This document shows positions 15,444 to 23,916 of a DNA stretch of 34,059 nucleotides, piece by piece (position 1 is the first letter of the stretch; the number at the start of each line of letters is the position of its first letter). The notes beneath the pieces were generated by a model. It was not told where the DNA came from. It saw only the letters and a program-made list of their open reading frames with translations, and made no database searches. Both the position numbers and the translations under genes were made by a program. The stretch lies in the NCBI GenBank assembly GCA_947446865.1, contig CANFHX010000032.1, positions 1 to 34,059 of the forward strand. Reading direction: 5' to 3'. Origin of the DNA: Flavobacteriaceae bacterium. Lineage in GTDB: Bacteria; Bacteroidota; Bacteroidia; Flavobacteriales; Flavobacteriaceae.

Positions 15444-15869
15444 TTATTTAGTAGCTTCTTCTACAACAGGTTTTTTTACTATTAGGCCAAGAATTAACGA
15501 CCCAACAACACCAAAAAACCACACTAACATAATCATCATAATACCAAGACCTGTTCCTATTGCGGCCCCAACTTTACCAGCATCAGAACCTGATTCGCTA
15601 GCAACCTTAGCACCTAGAAACATTCCGTAAAACCCCCAAACAACGCACATTATTGTATGAATTATTGCAAACCATTTAAGAACATTCCATCCTTTTCCTC
15701 CATATCTTTTTTCGTCATTTATTAAAGGCTTCTCAGCTTGCCATAATCCATAACCTAAAGGAGGCCAAATGATTGAAATAATTGCATACTTTGTAATACT
15801 GGCATTTCTTTCTTTATTATTGTTCCAAATAAGAAATACACAAATCAATCCTGTTATTAAATACCACAT
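15444..15869 (-). CDS. Hypothetical small membrane protein
   Basis: 141 aa with about four TM helices (1-15, 26-42, 64-86 and 103-129), a glycine-rich segment before the last helix and a basic/acidic tail. No family recognised. A degenerate copy of the leader hairpin shared by the two upstream lipoprotein genes lies in its 5' region (about 15923-15957). Confidence 0.65.
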   Translation of the reverse strand: MWYLITGLICVFLIWNNNKERNASITKYAIISIIWPPLGYGLWQAEKPLINDEKRYGGKGWNVLKWFAIIHTIMCVVWGFYGMFLGAKVASESGSDAGKVGAAIGTGLGIMMIMLVWFFGVVGSLILGLIVKKPVVEEATK

Positions 15870-15963
15870 AATTTTTAATTTTTAATATTATTTCCTACTC
15901 TTAAGGCTTTTCGGATTTCGCCCCGTTTTTTTAAGTGGGGTCTGCCTCCACTATTTTGTGAAA

Positions 15964-16269
15964 TTATTTACAGTCATTCATTGCTTTTAAATATGCAACT
16001 GTAAATTGTTGGTAATCGGATGCGTCCTTGTATTTTCCTTGCATTTCTTGAGCAAGCGCTGCTGCTTCTGTAGCTAATTGGGTGCTTTCCGCAATACCAG
16101 ACATATCACCAGATGCAGCTTTAGCCGCTCCTTCTGTAGCCATTTTTTGTACTTTACACATTAACTCCGCATATTTTTTGGCATCGCTTTCAATAGAATT
16201 TCCACCACAACTTGCAAGAATAAATGAAGCAAATAATATTGCTCCGAAAATTTTCATTGTTTTTTTCAT
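15964..16269 (-). CDS. Small lipoprotein
   Basis: 101 aa. Signal peptide MKKTMKIFGAILFASFILAS with lipobox LASC and Cys21, followed by GG. The mature part is Ala-rich and helical, with a Cys near each end (about 38 and 100). Function unknown. The DNA for its leader and signal peptide is nearly identical to that of the gene at 16456, but the mature proteins are unrelated. Confidence 0.75.
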   Translation of the reverse strand: MKKTMKIFGAILFASFILASCGGNSIESDAKKYAELMCKVQKMATEGAAKAASGDMSGIAESTQLATEAAALAQEMQGKYKDASDYQQFTVAYLKAMNDCK

Positions 16270-16339
16270 TGTTTTTTACGTAGTCGCCACTTTTATTAAT
16301 TATTTACCGTTTTTTGAGTGGGTTCTGGGCTCCACTTTT
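16208..16339 (-). repeat. Duplicated leader and signal-peptide DNA, copy A
   Basis: About 132 bp closely matching copy B (16751-16886). The match runs from just inside the lipobox codons (CAACTTGCAAGAATAAATGA) through the start codon and the untranslated CGTAGTCGCCACTTTTAT segment to a GAGTGGG...CTCCACTTTT hairpin. Confidence 0.8.
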
Positions 16340-16455
16340 GTTTTCAATTTTACAAACTCTTTTATTCGTAATAAACCATCATTAGCAACCTCAATTTGGA
16401 TAGGCTACATTTATTGCTTTAAACTTATTAGTAGTTTTTTCTGAGATTTTATAAA

Positions 16456-16812
16456 TTATTTTTCATAAATCATTTCGACATCCATAAGATTCCAAACCAA
16501 TTTATCACCGTCAAGTTTGTAGGAGCCGCAGGACTCAATTCCACCATCTTCTTCGGTAGCTTTTAAGCAAAGACTATCTCCTTTAATTGACCAAGTTCTT
16601 TTAGATTCGCCAAATTTATTCTTTTCAATCGCAGTATTATCATCATTTAAAAGCATATAGGTATTGTCACCATCTTGTGATTCAATTCCCATAGCTGATT
16701 TTAATATCCATTTGCCTGTCATGGAAGTTTTTGCTTTTTCTGAACTATTGCAACTTGCAAGAATAAATGAAGCAAATAATATTGCTACGAAAATTTTAAT
16801 TGTATTTTTCAT
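16456..16812 (-). CDS. Lipocalin-like small lipoprotein
   Basis: 118 aa from the ATG at 16812 (the frame extends seven codons upstream, into the conserved leader). Signal peptide MKNTIKIFVAILFASFILAS with lipobox LASC. The mature part is beta-rich, with TGKWILKS near its start, and resembles the small lipocalin-like/DUF-type lipoproteins of Bacteroidota that begin G-x-W. Function unknown. Its signal peptide matches that of the downstream lipoprotein, unlike the mature domain. Confidence 0.75.
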   Translation of the reverse strand: MKNTIKIFVAILFASFILASCNSSEKAKTSMTGKWILKSAMGIESQDGDNTYMLLNDDNTAIEKNKFGESKRTWSIKGDSLCLKATEEDGGIESCGSYKLDGDKLVWNLMDVEMIYEK

Positions 16813-16886
16813 TTTTTTAAACGTAGTCGCCACTTTTATATAATTATTTACCGTTTTTTTGAGTGGGATCTGGTCTCCACTTTTTT
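16751..16886 (-). repeat. Duplicated leader and signal-peptide DNA, copy B
   Basis: About 136 bp matching copy A, with the hairpin AGTGG/CCACT kept although its loop differs. A shorter third relative is at about 15923-15957. Confidence 0.8.
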
Positions 16887-16911
16887 TATACTTTCATTAA
16901 AAAATATTACT

Positions 16912-17955
16912 TTATTTCAAGCCTAAAATGGTTTTAATAAATAAAGGCATTGGCTTTAAATAATCTTTTTTATTAATGCGTTCTAATAAAGTTGTTAGGA
17001 CAATACAAGTACTTACAAAAGCCACCATTAAAAATGCAAATTGCAAACATCCCGACGGAACTAAATAAGATTCAAATACATAAGATATAATAAAGGCATG
17101 GAAAATGTATGTAAATAGACTATTACGCCCTAATACATTTAAATAATTAAATCTAGAATGAAGGTGGAAATTCATTTTTATAGAAAATGAATAAGTTGTA
17201 AAAATAAAAGCAAAAGCAATTAATAAAAATAGAGGCGTTGGTGGATAAAACAATTCTAAATAACCTTCTCTTTCACATTGTATTACATTTTGAGAAAACA
17301 ATACTCCTAATCCGCCAATTAAAAAGATCCAACTTACCCACTTTACTGTTTTTATATTTAAAGTAATTTTATCAGACAACTCAGCCGAAACACTTCCAAT
17401 TATAGCAAAGCCTATCCAAGGTATTAAAGGAAACCATCCATCAATGCAAAATCTTGAAAATTGAAAAATTCCAGACAAGTTAAAATCACTTGAAAATACA
17501 CCATTCAGATTAAAATCTTTATTAGTAAATCGGTAACCAAAATAATTTTCAAGTAATGGAGAGGAAACAATGCAGATTAAAGCGATAAATAATTTTATTG
17601 GGAATTTTAAACGAAAAATTAAAATATTAATAGCTTGACTAAAAGCAATAAGGTATAATACATCAAAAGTTTGAAAAGGTAAAATTCCCCAAATAAAAAC
17701 ATCTACAAATATTGCAGAAAGCAGTAAATATAAAGTTAGTACTAACTTATGCTTGTAATTTTCATTTTTTTTAAAAGAAAGAAAAAAAGAAAAACCAGAT
17801 ATGAAAATAAACAAAGGTGCTGCTAATGAACAAATTATCCTAAACCAAATAGGATGAGGACCCTTTAATACATATGGAGCTGCATTTGCTATTAACATAA
17901 TTAAAATAGCAATGGTTCTAAGAAAATCAATTGACTCTATTCTTTTTTTTATCAT
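16912..17955 (-). CDS. HGSNAT-like membrane acyltransferase
   Basis: 347 aa, about ten TM helices. The start RIESIDFLRTIAILIMLIAN matches the opening of the heparan-alpha-glucosaminide N-acetyltransferase catalytic family (usual RxxSIDxLRG...MxxxN). FIFISGFSFFLSF, PLIPWIGFAIIG and LGRNSLFTYIFHAF are further family segments. Such proteins move acetyl groups across a membrane to a sugar or another acceptor; the acceptor is not inferable. The usual active-site histidine of HGSNAT was not located with confidence. Its ATG overlaps the stop of the ligand-gated channel gene (ATGA), so the two are translationally coupled. Confidence 0.75.
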   Translation of the reverse strand: MIKKRIESIDFLRTIAILIMLIANAAPYVLKGPHPIWFRIICSLAAPLFIFISGFSFFLSFKKNENYKHKLVLTLYLLLSAIFVDVFIWGILPFQTFDVLYLIAFSQAINILIFRLKFPIKLFIALICIVSSPLLENYFGYRFTNKDFNLNGVFSSDFNLSGIFQFSRFCIDGWFPLIPWIGFAIIGSVSAELSDKITLNIKTVKWVSWIFLIGGLGVLFSQNVIQCEREGYLELFYPPTPLFLLIAFAFIFTTYSFSIKMNFHLHSRFNYLNVLGRNSLFTYIFHAFIISYVFESYLVPSGCLQFAFLMVAFVSTCIVLTTLLERINKKDYLKPMPLFIKTILGLK

Positions 17956-18989
17956 ATTGCAAAAAGTATAACACTACTAAAGAATACTATTGGAAATAAA
18001 ATTCTAAATAATATATCAAGATTAACCGCAAGTCTTTTCTTTTTTTCATCTCCACTATCGTCAAGATAAAATGTAAGAAGAGATTGGGCTAAACTAATAG
18101 CAATTAAGAAGTAACACGTATAAAATATTTTATCGATGTAAATAATATAACCAATTTCTGGTAACTCACCAGATACAGCAAGTTGAAACGCTATAGCACT
18201 TAATAATGAAGTTACCGTTAATCCGGCAGAGATGTCAATTTTTTCAGCAGGTAAGAAAAACACAAAATAAACTAATAATAAAATTATCATTAACGGAATA
18301 ATAAGTTTACTGATATAAGGAGCAAAAGGACGATTAATAAAAACCCCAATATTAATTCTTCCATATTTGCTTTGGGGCTCAAATGTTGGATCTCCAAAAT
18401 TGGAATTATAAATTCCTATTCCTGATGTGATTTCTGTTTTAAAAAATTTATAATTTGCATTATTATTATTTATAATGTCATCCGATATCCCCCAATTATT
18501 TTTTTTCTGCTTGGACAATAAATAGGAACCGCTATCTGGAACGAATCTTAAACTATTAATTGGTAAAAGTGAGTTTTCAACAGTGATATTTAGGGTTTGT
18601 ACATCAAATGGGTACATTTTAAAATCAGGATTGAAATAAAAAGCACCTTGGTGAAACCCTGTATAATAAAACAAATTTGGACTTAATTCTTTTGTTTCTT
18701 GTATTTCTTTAGTAATACCGCCCATTTCACATTCAAAACCGTTTACATATTCTAAATTTAAAATCTCCTCATTAGTAACGCCCGTTTTGGCTTTGTCATT
18801 TTTAAAAATTGCCCACCAATAGAATTCAGCATTAAATTTTCCTTCCTTAAAATCTGGATTTATTTTTTTTAAATAAATACCATATTTAACAGTAATAATT
18901 GAATCTTTGCTAATACTATTTGCGACAATACTTTGATTGTAAAAGACGGAAAAAAAAATCCAAATGAAAATTTTTAATTGTTCTTTCAT
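17952..18989 (-). CDS. Prokaryotic pentameric ligand-gated ion channel (GLIC-like)
   Basis: 345 aa. Signal peptide (1-23), then an extracellular beta-sandwich with MYPFDVQTL (125-133), the counterpart of the FPFDxQ signature of Cys-loop receptors. The Cys-loop disulfide itself is absent, as in other bacterial members. Four TM helices follow: M1 about 224-247 after R220-PF, M2 252-275, M3 about 284-306, M4 325-344. M2 aligns without gaps to my recollection of GLIC: D252 at -2', G256 at 2', T260 at 6', L263 at the 9' gate, P277 at 23'. An acid at -2' predicts cation selectivity. The ligand is unknown. It follows the CASTOR-like channel gene by five bases and overlaps the acyltransferase gene by four. 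Confidence 0.88.
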   Translation of the reverse strand: MKEQLKIFIWIFFSVFYNQSIVANSISKDSIITVKYGIYLKKINPDFKEGKFNAEFYWWAIFKNDKAKTGVTNEEILNLEYVNGFECEMGGITKEIQETKELSPNLFYYTGFHQGAFYFNPDFKMYPFDVQTLNITVENSLLPINSLRFVPDSGSYLLSKQKKNNWGISDDIINNNNANYKFFKTEITSGIGIYNSNFGDPTFEPQSKYGRINIGVFINRPFAPYISKLIIPLMIILLLVYFVFFLPAEKIDISAGLTVTSLLSAIAFQLAVSGELPEIGYIIYIDKIFYTCYFLIAISLAQSLLTFYLDDSGDEKKKRLAVNLDILFRILFPIVFFSSVILFAI

Positions 18990-18994
18990 AAATA

Positions 18995-20938
18995 TTAATC
19001 TATTGTGGAACTTATTACAATAATCTGGTCTCCTTTTTTAGGATTGATTTTAGTTTTTTTGCTTGGGTTGAGAAAAATACCCTCGGTATGATTGGATATG
19101 TTAGTGTTTTCAATTTTAATACCAATTGCAGATTGGTTTCTTTTGCCTGCAGTAAAAACTAAATCAGCAAATGAAATTTCTGTATTCAATTCTGCATACT
19201 CTTCAATCGGGCACATGTTTATGGAAGCACCTTCTGCATCAAATAGATCGTTAAATACAAAATGTAAATCCGGATTTTCAATTAACTGAGACATTAGTAA
19301 AGCAACTAAATTATCACTAATAATTAATTCTTCCGTTTCAGTAAATTTGGCAAGTTTTGCTTTAGAAGAATCTAAAATTTGTGCAATTACTCTAAATTTA
19401 TCTGTCAATTCATTTTGTTTGATATTATCAAGCTTCAGCATTTCTAACAATGTCATGGTGTCTGCTTCGGGAATAGATAGTTTATCTGTATACCCAATTA
19501 TCATTATCTCTTTGTAATTTCCTTTTTTAACAAATGTTTCCGAATCGAAATCAGATCCGCTAACCGGAATAAATTCAATTTTTATATTATTATAAATATT
19601 AATTGAAATGTTGCTTAGGTCTACATATTCAGGAAGATAAAGCACTGTTATTTTAGAAGTTGAGTTTAAAAAAGGAACTAGTGATGTTACAATATCAATC
19701 CCAATACTAGACCATCCAATAAATAAAATATTATTATCTTTTTTCTCAGACGAGCCTTCAGGGAGAATAAAATTATTTTGAATTGCTAGTTGAGCTGTAG
19801 AATAAATAATTGTATCGTCATCTTTTGAAATTACAATTAGTTTATCGCCTGTGTTAATTATTGTATTATTATCTGGGTTTAGTTGTGTTTGGTTTTCAAT
19901 ATCAATTATTCCCATTACTGAAGAATCATCAAATGAAAGTAACGCTTCTAAATAGGTTTTACCAACAAGTTGTGGTATTTCAGAAAAATAAATTTCATCC
20001 CCATCAAAATCAAGTAAATCTAGGATAACGGTACCAATACCATTTTGTCTTAAAGTTTGCGCTGTTAGATTTGTAATGATATTTTTTGAGAGTACCGGAA
20101 TAATATTTATATTTTTTATTTGACTTATATTTTTTACATGCTTAGCATCATTTATTTGAGCTATTATGGAAATCTTTGTTTTTTTCAACATTGAATGTAA
20201 TGCTAAAATAGTAGTGATTACTTTTGTATCACTATTTTGATCTTGACCCAAAATAATAATATTCTTTGCGTCAGTAGGATTAGCCATTTCCAATTCAATT
20301 GGACTAGTAGTATCTCCAGATCTTGTAATAATTTTTAAGTTTAATTTTACATTAACTTTTGCAGCAATTTCATCTTGCATTTTTTCATTATCTAATTCTG
20401 AAAATATAATGACAACCGCATTTTTTACATTTTCATTTGCAATAGACAATTCTTTTAAAATAGAAAAAATACTATTAGACCACCCTAAAATCAAAATATG
20501 ATTTTTGCAAATAACTTGACTCTTGCCTTTTTTAAGTTGTTCAACTAAATTACTGATTCCTTTAGCAATAAAACCAATAATAGAACCTGATATTGCCACA
20601 CTAAATGACCAATATAAAAAGTTTATTATACGATCTGTCCAGTTTGGTCCGGATCCGATTCCTAAAATTGTAGTAATACTAGTCCACCAATTATCAAAGA
20701 AAGAACCCTCTTTATCCTGATTAATTGAGTAATGAATTATTGTCATAATTAAACCTAATAAAAATGAAATAAGAAGCAAAAAAAGTATAAAATATTTTGT
20801 TTTACTTATTGCATTATCAAAATAAAAATGGATTCGCTTTTTATATGAAATGGCACCTTTTTTAGGTTCGTTTTTGTTAGATATTATTGAATCTTGTCCG
20901 TAATTTCTCATTTTTTTGTGTTTAGTTATCTTACTCAT
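18995..20938 (-). CDS. CASTOR/POLLUX-like RCK-domain ion channel
   Basis: 647 aa. TM1 about 48-71, a pore loop around WWTSITTILGIGSG (84-97) and TM2 about 105-127. Two regulator-of-conductance (RCK/TrkA-N-like) halves follow, opening HILILGWSNS (147-156) and NILFIGWSSIG (about 399-409), with TrkA-C-like segments after each. This two-TM plus tandem-RCK layout and the GWS motif (in place of GxGxxG) match CASTOR/POLLUX channels. The pore does not show the TVGYG of K+ channels, so ion choice is open. First of three closely packed channel and acyltransferase genes. Confidence 0.82.
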   Translation of the reverse strand: MSKITKHKKMRNYGQDSIISNKNEPKKGAISYKKRIHFYFDNAISKTKYFILFLLLISFLLGLIMTIIHYSINQDKEGSFFDNWWTSITTILGIGSGPNWTDRIINFLYWSFSVAISGSIIGFIAKGISNLVEQLKKGKSQVICKNHILILGWSNSIFSILKELSIANENVKNAVVIIFSELDNEKMQDEIAAKVNVKLNLKIITRSGDTTSPIELEMANPTDAKNIIILGQDQNSDTKVITTILALHSMLKKTKISIIAQINDAKHVKNISQIKNINIIPVLSKNIITNLTAQTLRQNGIGTVILDLLDFDGDEIYFSEIPQLVGKTYLEALLSFDDSSVMGIIDIENQTQLNPDNNTIINTGDKLIVISKDDDTIIYSTAQLAIQNNFILPEGSSEKKDNNILFIGWSSIGIDIVTSLVPFLNSTSKITVLYLPEYVDLSNISINIYNNIKIEFIPVSGSDFDSETFVKKGNYKEIMIIGYTDKLSIPEADTMTLLEMLKLDNIKQNELTDKFRVIAQILDSSKAKLAKFTETEELIISDNLVALLMSQLIENPDLHFVFNDLFDAEGASINMCPIEEYAELNTEISFADLVFTAGKRNQSAIGIKIENTNISNHTEGIFLNPSKKTKINPKKGDQIIVISSTID

Positions 20939-21110
20939 AAGGCAATTCAGGAAATGTCCGCCTTATTAAATATTTTTTGTTATTTAAAATAATTATTTAA
21001 AACTATGAACTATAGAAGGTAGGTGGAAGTTTCCATTTCATTGGTTTCTTTTAAGCTGCCCAACTTAGAATAGCTAATTTATTCTGTCTCAATATTTTTA
21101 TAAAAAATAT

Positions 21111-21422
21111 TTAATTTGTTTGACTTAAATATTTTTCTTTTAATTTTTTGGACATAATTTCGATAGCCTTTTCACTAGCTTTATTTGTTGCAAAATCAGG
21201 AAGACCCAACTTATCAATTTCTGGCTTTAAATGTTCTTCAAATGACTCGTTAGATAAATCGGAAATATAATTTTCTAGTTCATCGCCAACCAATCCTGAT
21301 TTTATACCATCTGTTTTGATACTATTAACAACTTCTAAAGCTTTATGAGATATGTATGCGATTTTCAATGACATGCCTAAAACCGGAACATCGCCTAAAA
21401 GATTAACTAATAATTTTTTCAT
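21111..21422 (-). CDS. Hypothetical 103-aa protein
   Basis: Not recognised. It has a short hydrophobic N-terminal helix (about 10-30: VPVLGMSLKIAYISH) and a charged helical remainder. It is the first gene leftward of the divergent WYL regulator and lies 172 bp upstream of the CASTOR-like gene in the same direction. An AT-rich hairpin (21091-21110) just after its stop could partly separate transcription of the two. Confidence 0.65.
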   Translation of the reverse strand: MKKLLVNLLGDVPVLGMSLKIAYISHKALEVVNSIKTDGIKSGLVGDELENYISDLSNESFEEHLKPEIDKLGLPDFATNKASEKAIEIMSKKLKEKYLSQTN

Positions 21423-21486
21423 GTTTTTTTTTATTTTATTGGTTTACTAAATTGGGTGCTGTACTTGATCTGTTTTATTCTAAATT

Positions 21487-21494
21487 CAAAACTA
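21487..21494 (-). promoter_or_regulatory. Leftward -7 box TAGTTTTG
   Basis: Minus-strand TAGTTTTG matches TAnnTTTG, 65 bp before the start at 21422. Candidate TTG elements lie in and beside the 15-bp palindrome, but their spacings (14 or 24 bp) are not ideal. Confidence 0.45.
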
Positions 21495-21505
21495 CATTGT
21501 ATGCG

Positions 21506-21520
21506 TGTCAATTATTGACA
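21506..21520. promoter_or_regulatory. 15-bp palindromic candidate operator
   Basis: TGTCAATTATTGACA is a perfect inverted repeat around a central T. It overlaps the -33 TTG of the rightward WYL promoter and lies just upstream of the leftward -7 box, so one bound protein could control both directions. Confidence 0.6.
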
Positions 21521-21544
21521 ACCATAAAATTATTCTTACATTTG
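21515..21544 (+). promoter_or_regulatory. Promoter of the WYL regulator
   Basis: TTG (21515-21517), a 19-bp gap, then TACATTTG (21537-21544), an exact -7 match. This places the transcript start near 21550 and rules out a start codon at 21505. Confidence 0.75.
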
Positions 21545-21555
21545 TGAAAAAAATA

Positions 21556-22593
21556 ATGAAAACTCCCCAGGAAATAGCCCTGAAAATTTATTTTTTACTG
21601 AAAGAAAAGCCCTATACAGTCGAGGATTTATTTCATAAATTGAAAACCTTGGACATACTTATTTCCAAAAGAAGCGTTTATCGCTATTTAGAGAAATTGG
21701 AATATTCCTTAAATTCAGAAGAAGATAGAATTGAAATTGAAATTGAAGATAAAAACAAAAAAACGTTTTTCATTAATACCAATTCCAAAGAATTAAAAAT
21801 ATCCCAAAGTGATTGGATTACTTATATTAACAACAATTTTATTTTTCAATCTAACTTTAATGCAACGTTTGAAGAAAAAGAAATAAATGAAAAAATAGTA
21901 AACTTTATTCAAACTAAAGCTCCTATTAAATCTCAAATCATTTCCAATCTTAAACTTAAAAGCAACTATTATGAAGCAACTGGTTTTGGAGAATTAATAT
22001 TGAATGACAAACATAAAAAGGTGCTATTCAAGTTCATTTTTTATCTTTCCAACAATTGTGCTATTAGTATAATAAATTATTCCGATTCGGTCGTTAATAA
22101 TAGCAACATACCACAACTAAATGAAGCCTTAATTCCATTAAAAATTTGGTACCATAGAGGGAATTATAGTTTTAGTTTGTTTTCAATAAAAGAAGAAAAA
22201 ACTTTCACTTTAGAAATAGACATGATTGAAGCTTTAAATTATCATAGTAAAATAGCCGAAAATGATAGTAAAATAGTTCAACCTGCTTTTGGTTATCATC
22301 CCCCAATTTTTAAAGGGGTTTTTGAAATAATATTGGAATTTCCTGCTAATCCTGGAGAACATATTAGGAATAGGTTTTGGCATAAAAGTCAACGATTTGA
22401 AAAAATAGAAAACGGCTCTTTATTGATGCACATGACCTCCGAAATTAACATTGAGTTAATTGGATGGATAAGCATGTGGCTAGATAATGTGAAAATTCTT
22501 AAACCCGAAGTTCTCAAAAACCATTTCCTAGAAAAATTAAATAATATGATATTAATTAATGAGGATAAATTAGATGCAATTAATAATGGTTAG
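21556..22593 (+). CDS. WYL-domain transcriptional regulator
   Basis: 345 aa from the ATG at 21556. An N-terminal winged helix-turn-helix (KTPQEIALKIYFLLKEKPYT ... SKRSVYRYLEKL) is followed by a central WYL-like region and a C-terminal WCX-type domain (IILEFPANPGEHIRNRFWH). Such proteins repress or activate adjacent, often divergent, operons and respond to a small ligand or nucleic acid through WYL. It is divergent from the channel gene group, with the palindromic site between them. The 3' end overlaps the convergent SemiSWEET gene by 14 bp. Confidence 0.82.
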   Translation: MKTPQEIALKIYFLLKEKPYTVEDLFHKLKTLDILISKRSVYRYLEKLEYSLNSEEDRIEIEIEDKNKKTFFINTNSKELKISQSDWITYINNNFIFQSNFNATFEEKEINEKIVNFIQTKAPIKSQIISNLKLKSNYYEATGFGELILNDKHKKVLFKFIFYLSNNCAISIINYSDSVVNNSNIPQLNEALIPLKIWYHRGNYSFSLFSIKEEKTFTLEIDMIEALNYHSKIAENDSKIVQPAFGYHPPIFKGVFEIILEFPANPGEHIRNRFWHKSQRFEKIENGSLLMHMTSEINIELIGWISMWLDNVKILKPEVLKNHFLEKLNNMILINEDKLDAINNG

Positions 22594-22849
22594 GTTTTCT
22601 ATAAAAATAACATCCCATTAGAATAATGGAATTAGTAATTATTCCAATTAAATTGGAAATGATTATTGGAATACTATTTATTTCAATACCATAAAGCATC
22701 CAAATAATTGCGCCAATTACAATAATAATATGAGTGGCTTTTGAAATATCCGAAGCGCTTTTTCGAAAGTGAATTTTATACATTTGAGGAATACTCGAAA
22801 GTCCCATGGATATCCCCGCAATGGATGCTACTATTGATAATATTGTCAT
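22580..22849 (-). CDS. SemiSWEET/PQ-loop transporter
   Basis: 89 aa, three TM helices (about 3-22, 38-57 and 62-83). SIPQMYKIHFRKSASDIS carries the PQ motif, with W50 and N74-like residues in the helices, as in bacterial SemiSWEETs. Two copies assemble to move sugars or small metabolites down a gradient. Length is exactly that of the family. Substrate unknown. Its stop overlaps the end of the WYL gene. Confidence 0.82.
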   Translation of the reverse strand: MTILSIVASIAGISMGLSSIPQMYKIHFRKSASDISKATHIIIVIGAIIWMLYGIEINSIPIIISNLIGIITNSIILMGCYFYRKPNHY

Positions 22850-22915
22850 CTACTGTTAATTAAGTAGGTAAATATATCAAATAATAAGAATTTATTGTGC
22901 GGATTTTCTTAATTT

Positions 22916-23848
22916 TTATTTTTGGCGCATCCCCTCCAACAATCTTTTCACATCTTCCACTTTAAAAAGTTGCGTGCCTTCATTCATAGTGGCAGCAGTG
23001 CCACAACAGACTCCCATTTGGATAACTTCCTTTAGGGTTTTGTTTTGGGATAATGCCCAAACCATGCCGCCAACCATGCTATCCCCTGCCCCAACGGTGC
23101 TTTTCTTTTCTGCTTTGGGTGCGGCTACAAATTCGGTGGTGTCTTTGGTGACTAAAATAGCGCCTTCTGCCCCGAGAGAAACTACTATTATTTCGGCACT
23201 TCCTTTTTCAATTAATGTTTTGGCGGCTTTTTCTACCTCGGGTAGTTCCAAACGCTCTACCCCGATTAGTTTTGCTAATTCTCCAATATTTGGTTTTACA
23301 AGATAAACTCCAGTTTCTAATACTTTTTGTAGGGCTTCTCCAGAAGTATCTACTATCACTTTTATTCCAGATACTTTTGCAATTTCGGCAATTTTAGAAT
23401 AGAAATTAGACGGCAAACCTTCATTTAAACTTCCGCTAATCACTAAATAATCGGCTTGGAGTTCTTTTACAATAGTAAATAAATTTTCTATTTCAGTTGC
23501 TGATAATTCGTTGCCAGGAAATCCAAATCGGTATTGGGATTTGGTTGTGTTATCCAAAGCGATGAAATTTTCTCTCGTCCAATTTTTAGTTTTTAGTGCT
23601 TGGCTTTCTATGCCTGCTGCTTGAATTAATTCTTCTAGCATTTCACCAGGGGAACCTCCAGACGTAAATACACATAGCGAACTTCCTCCCAATTTAGAGA
23701 TGGCTTTCGAAACGTTTATCCCTCCGCCCCCAGCATCGTATCTTGGTTTTTCGCAACGCATTTTTTGTTCGGCAATTAATCCTGAGAAATGGGTGGATTT
23801 ATCCAAAGATGGATTTATGGTTAGGGTTATTATTTGGTGCTTTTTCAT
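22916..23848 (-). CDS. PfkB-family phosphofructokinase (1-PFK/PfkB-like)
   Basis: 310 aa ribokinase-fold sugar kinase. LTINPSLDKS at the N-terminus and GGGGINVSKAISKLGG (40-55) form the substrate-binding part. KPNIGEL (185-191) and the catalytic GAGD (253-256, base D256) with SMVGG are the ATP/anion-hole part. Relatives phosphorylate fructose 1-phosphate, fructose 6-phosphate or tagatose 6-phosphate; the opening NPSLDKS favours the PfkB/FruK group. No PTS or fru genes are adjacent, so fructose 6-phosphate is a reasonable guess. Confidence 0.88.
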   Translation of the reverse strand: MKKHQIITLTINPSLDKSTHFSGLIAEQKMRCEKPRYDAGGGGINVSKAISKLGGSSLCVFTSGGSPGEMLEELIQAAGIESQALKTKNWTRENFIALDNTTKSQYRFGFPGNELSATEIENLFTIVKELQADYLVISGSLNEGLPSNFYSKIAEIAKVSGIKVIVDTSGEALQKVLETGVYLVKPNIGELAKLIGVERLELPEVEKAAKTLIEKGSAEIIVVSLGAEGAILVTKDTTEFVAAPKAEKKSTVGAGDSMVGGMVWALSQNKTLKEVIQMGVCCGTAATMNEGTQLFKVEDVKRLLEGMRQK

Positions 23849-23885
23849 TGGATAGCTTTTAAATTTGCTTTATAAAGATATTAAA

Positions 23886-23911
23886 AAAGGGGAAACTTTC
23901 GCTTCCCCTTT
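23886..23911 (-). terminator. Terminator of the ABC/M1 operon
   Basis: Perfect nine-bp stem AAAGGGGAA (23886-23894) / TTCCCCTTT (23903-23911), with a T-run on the minus strand, six bases past the stop codon at 23917. Confidence 0.82.
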
Positions 23912-23916
23912 GGGTA

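Noticed and set aside
15923..16886. AGTGG/CCACT hairpins as terminators of the lipoprotein genes
   Set aside because: They have T-runs only on the plus strand, opposite to the genes; they are listed as part of the duplicated leader.
21505..21555. Longer start for the WYL regulator
   Set aside because: It would begin upstream of the predicted transcript start and run through the palindrome and both promoter boxes.
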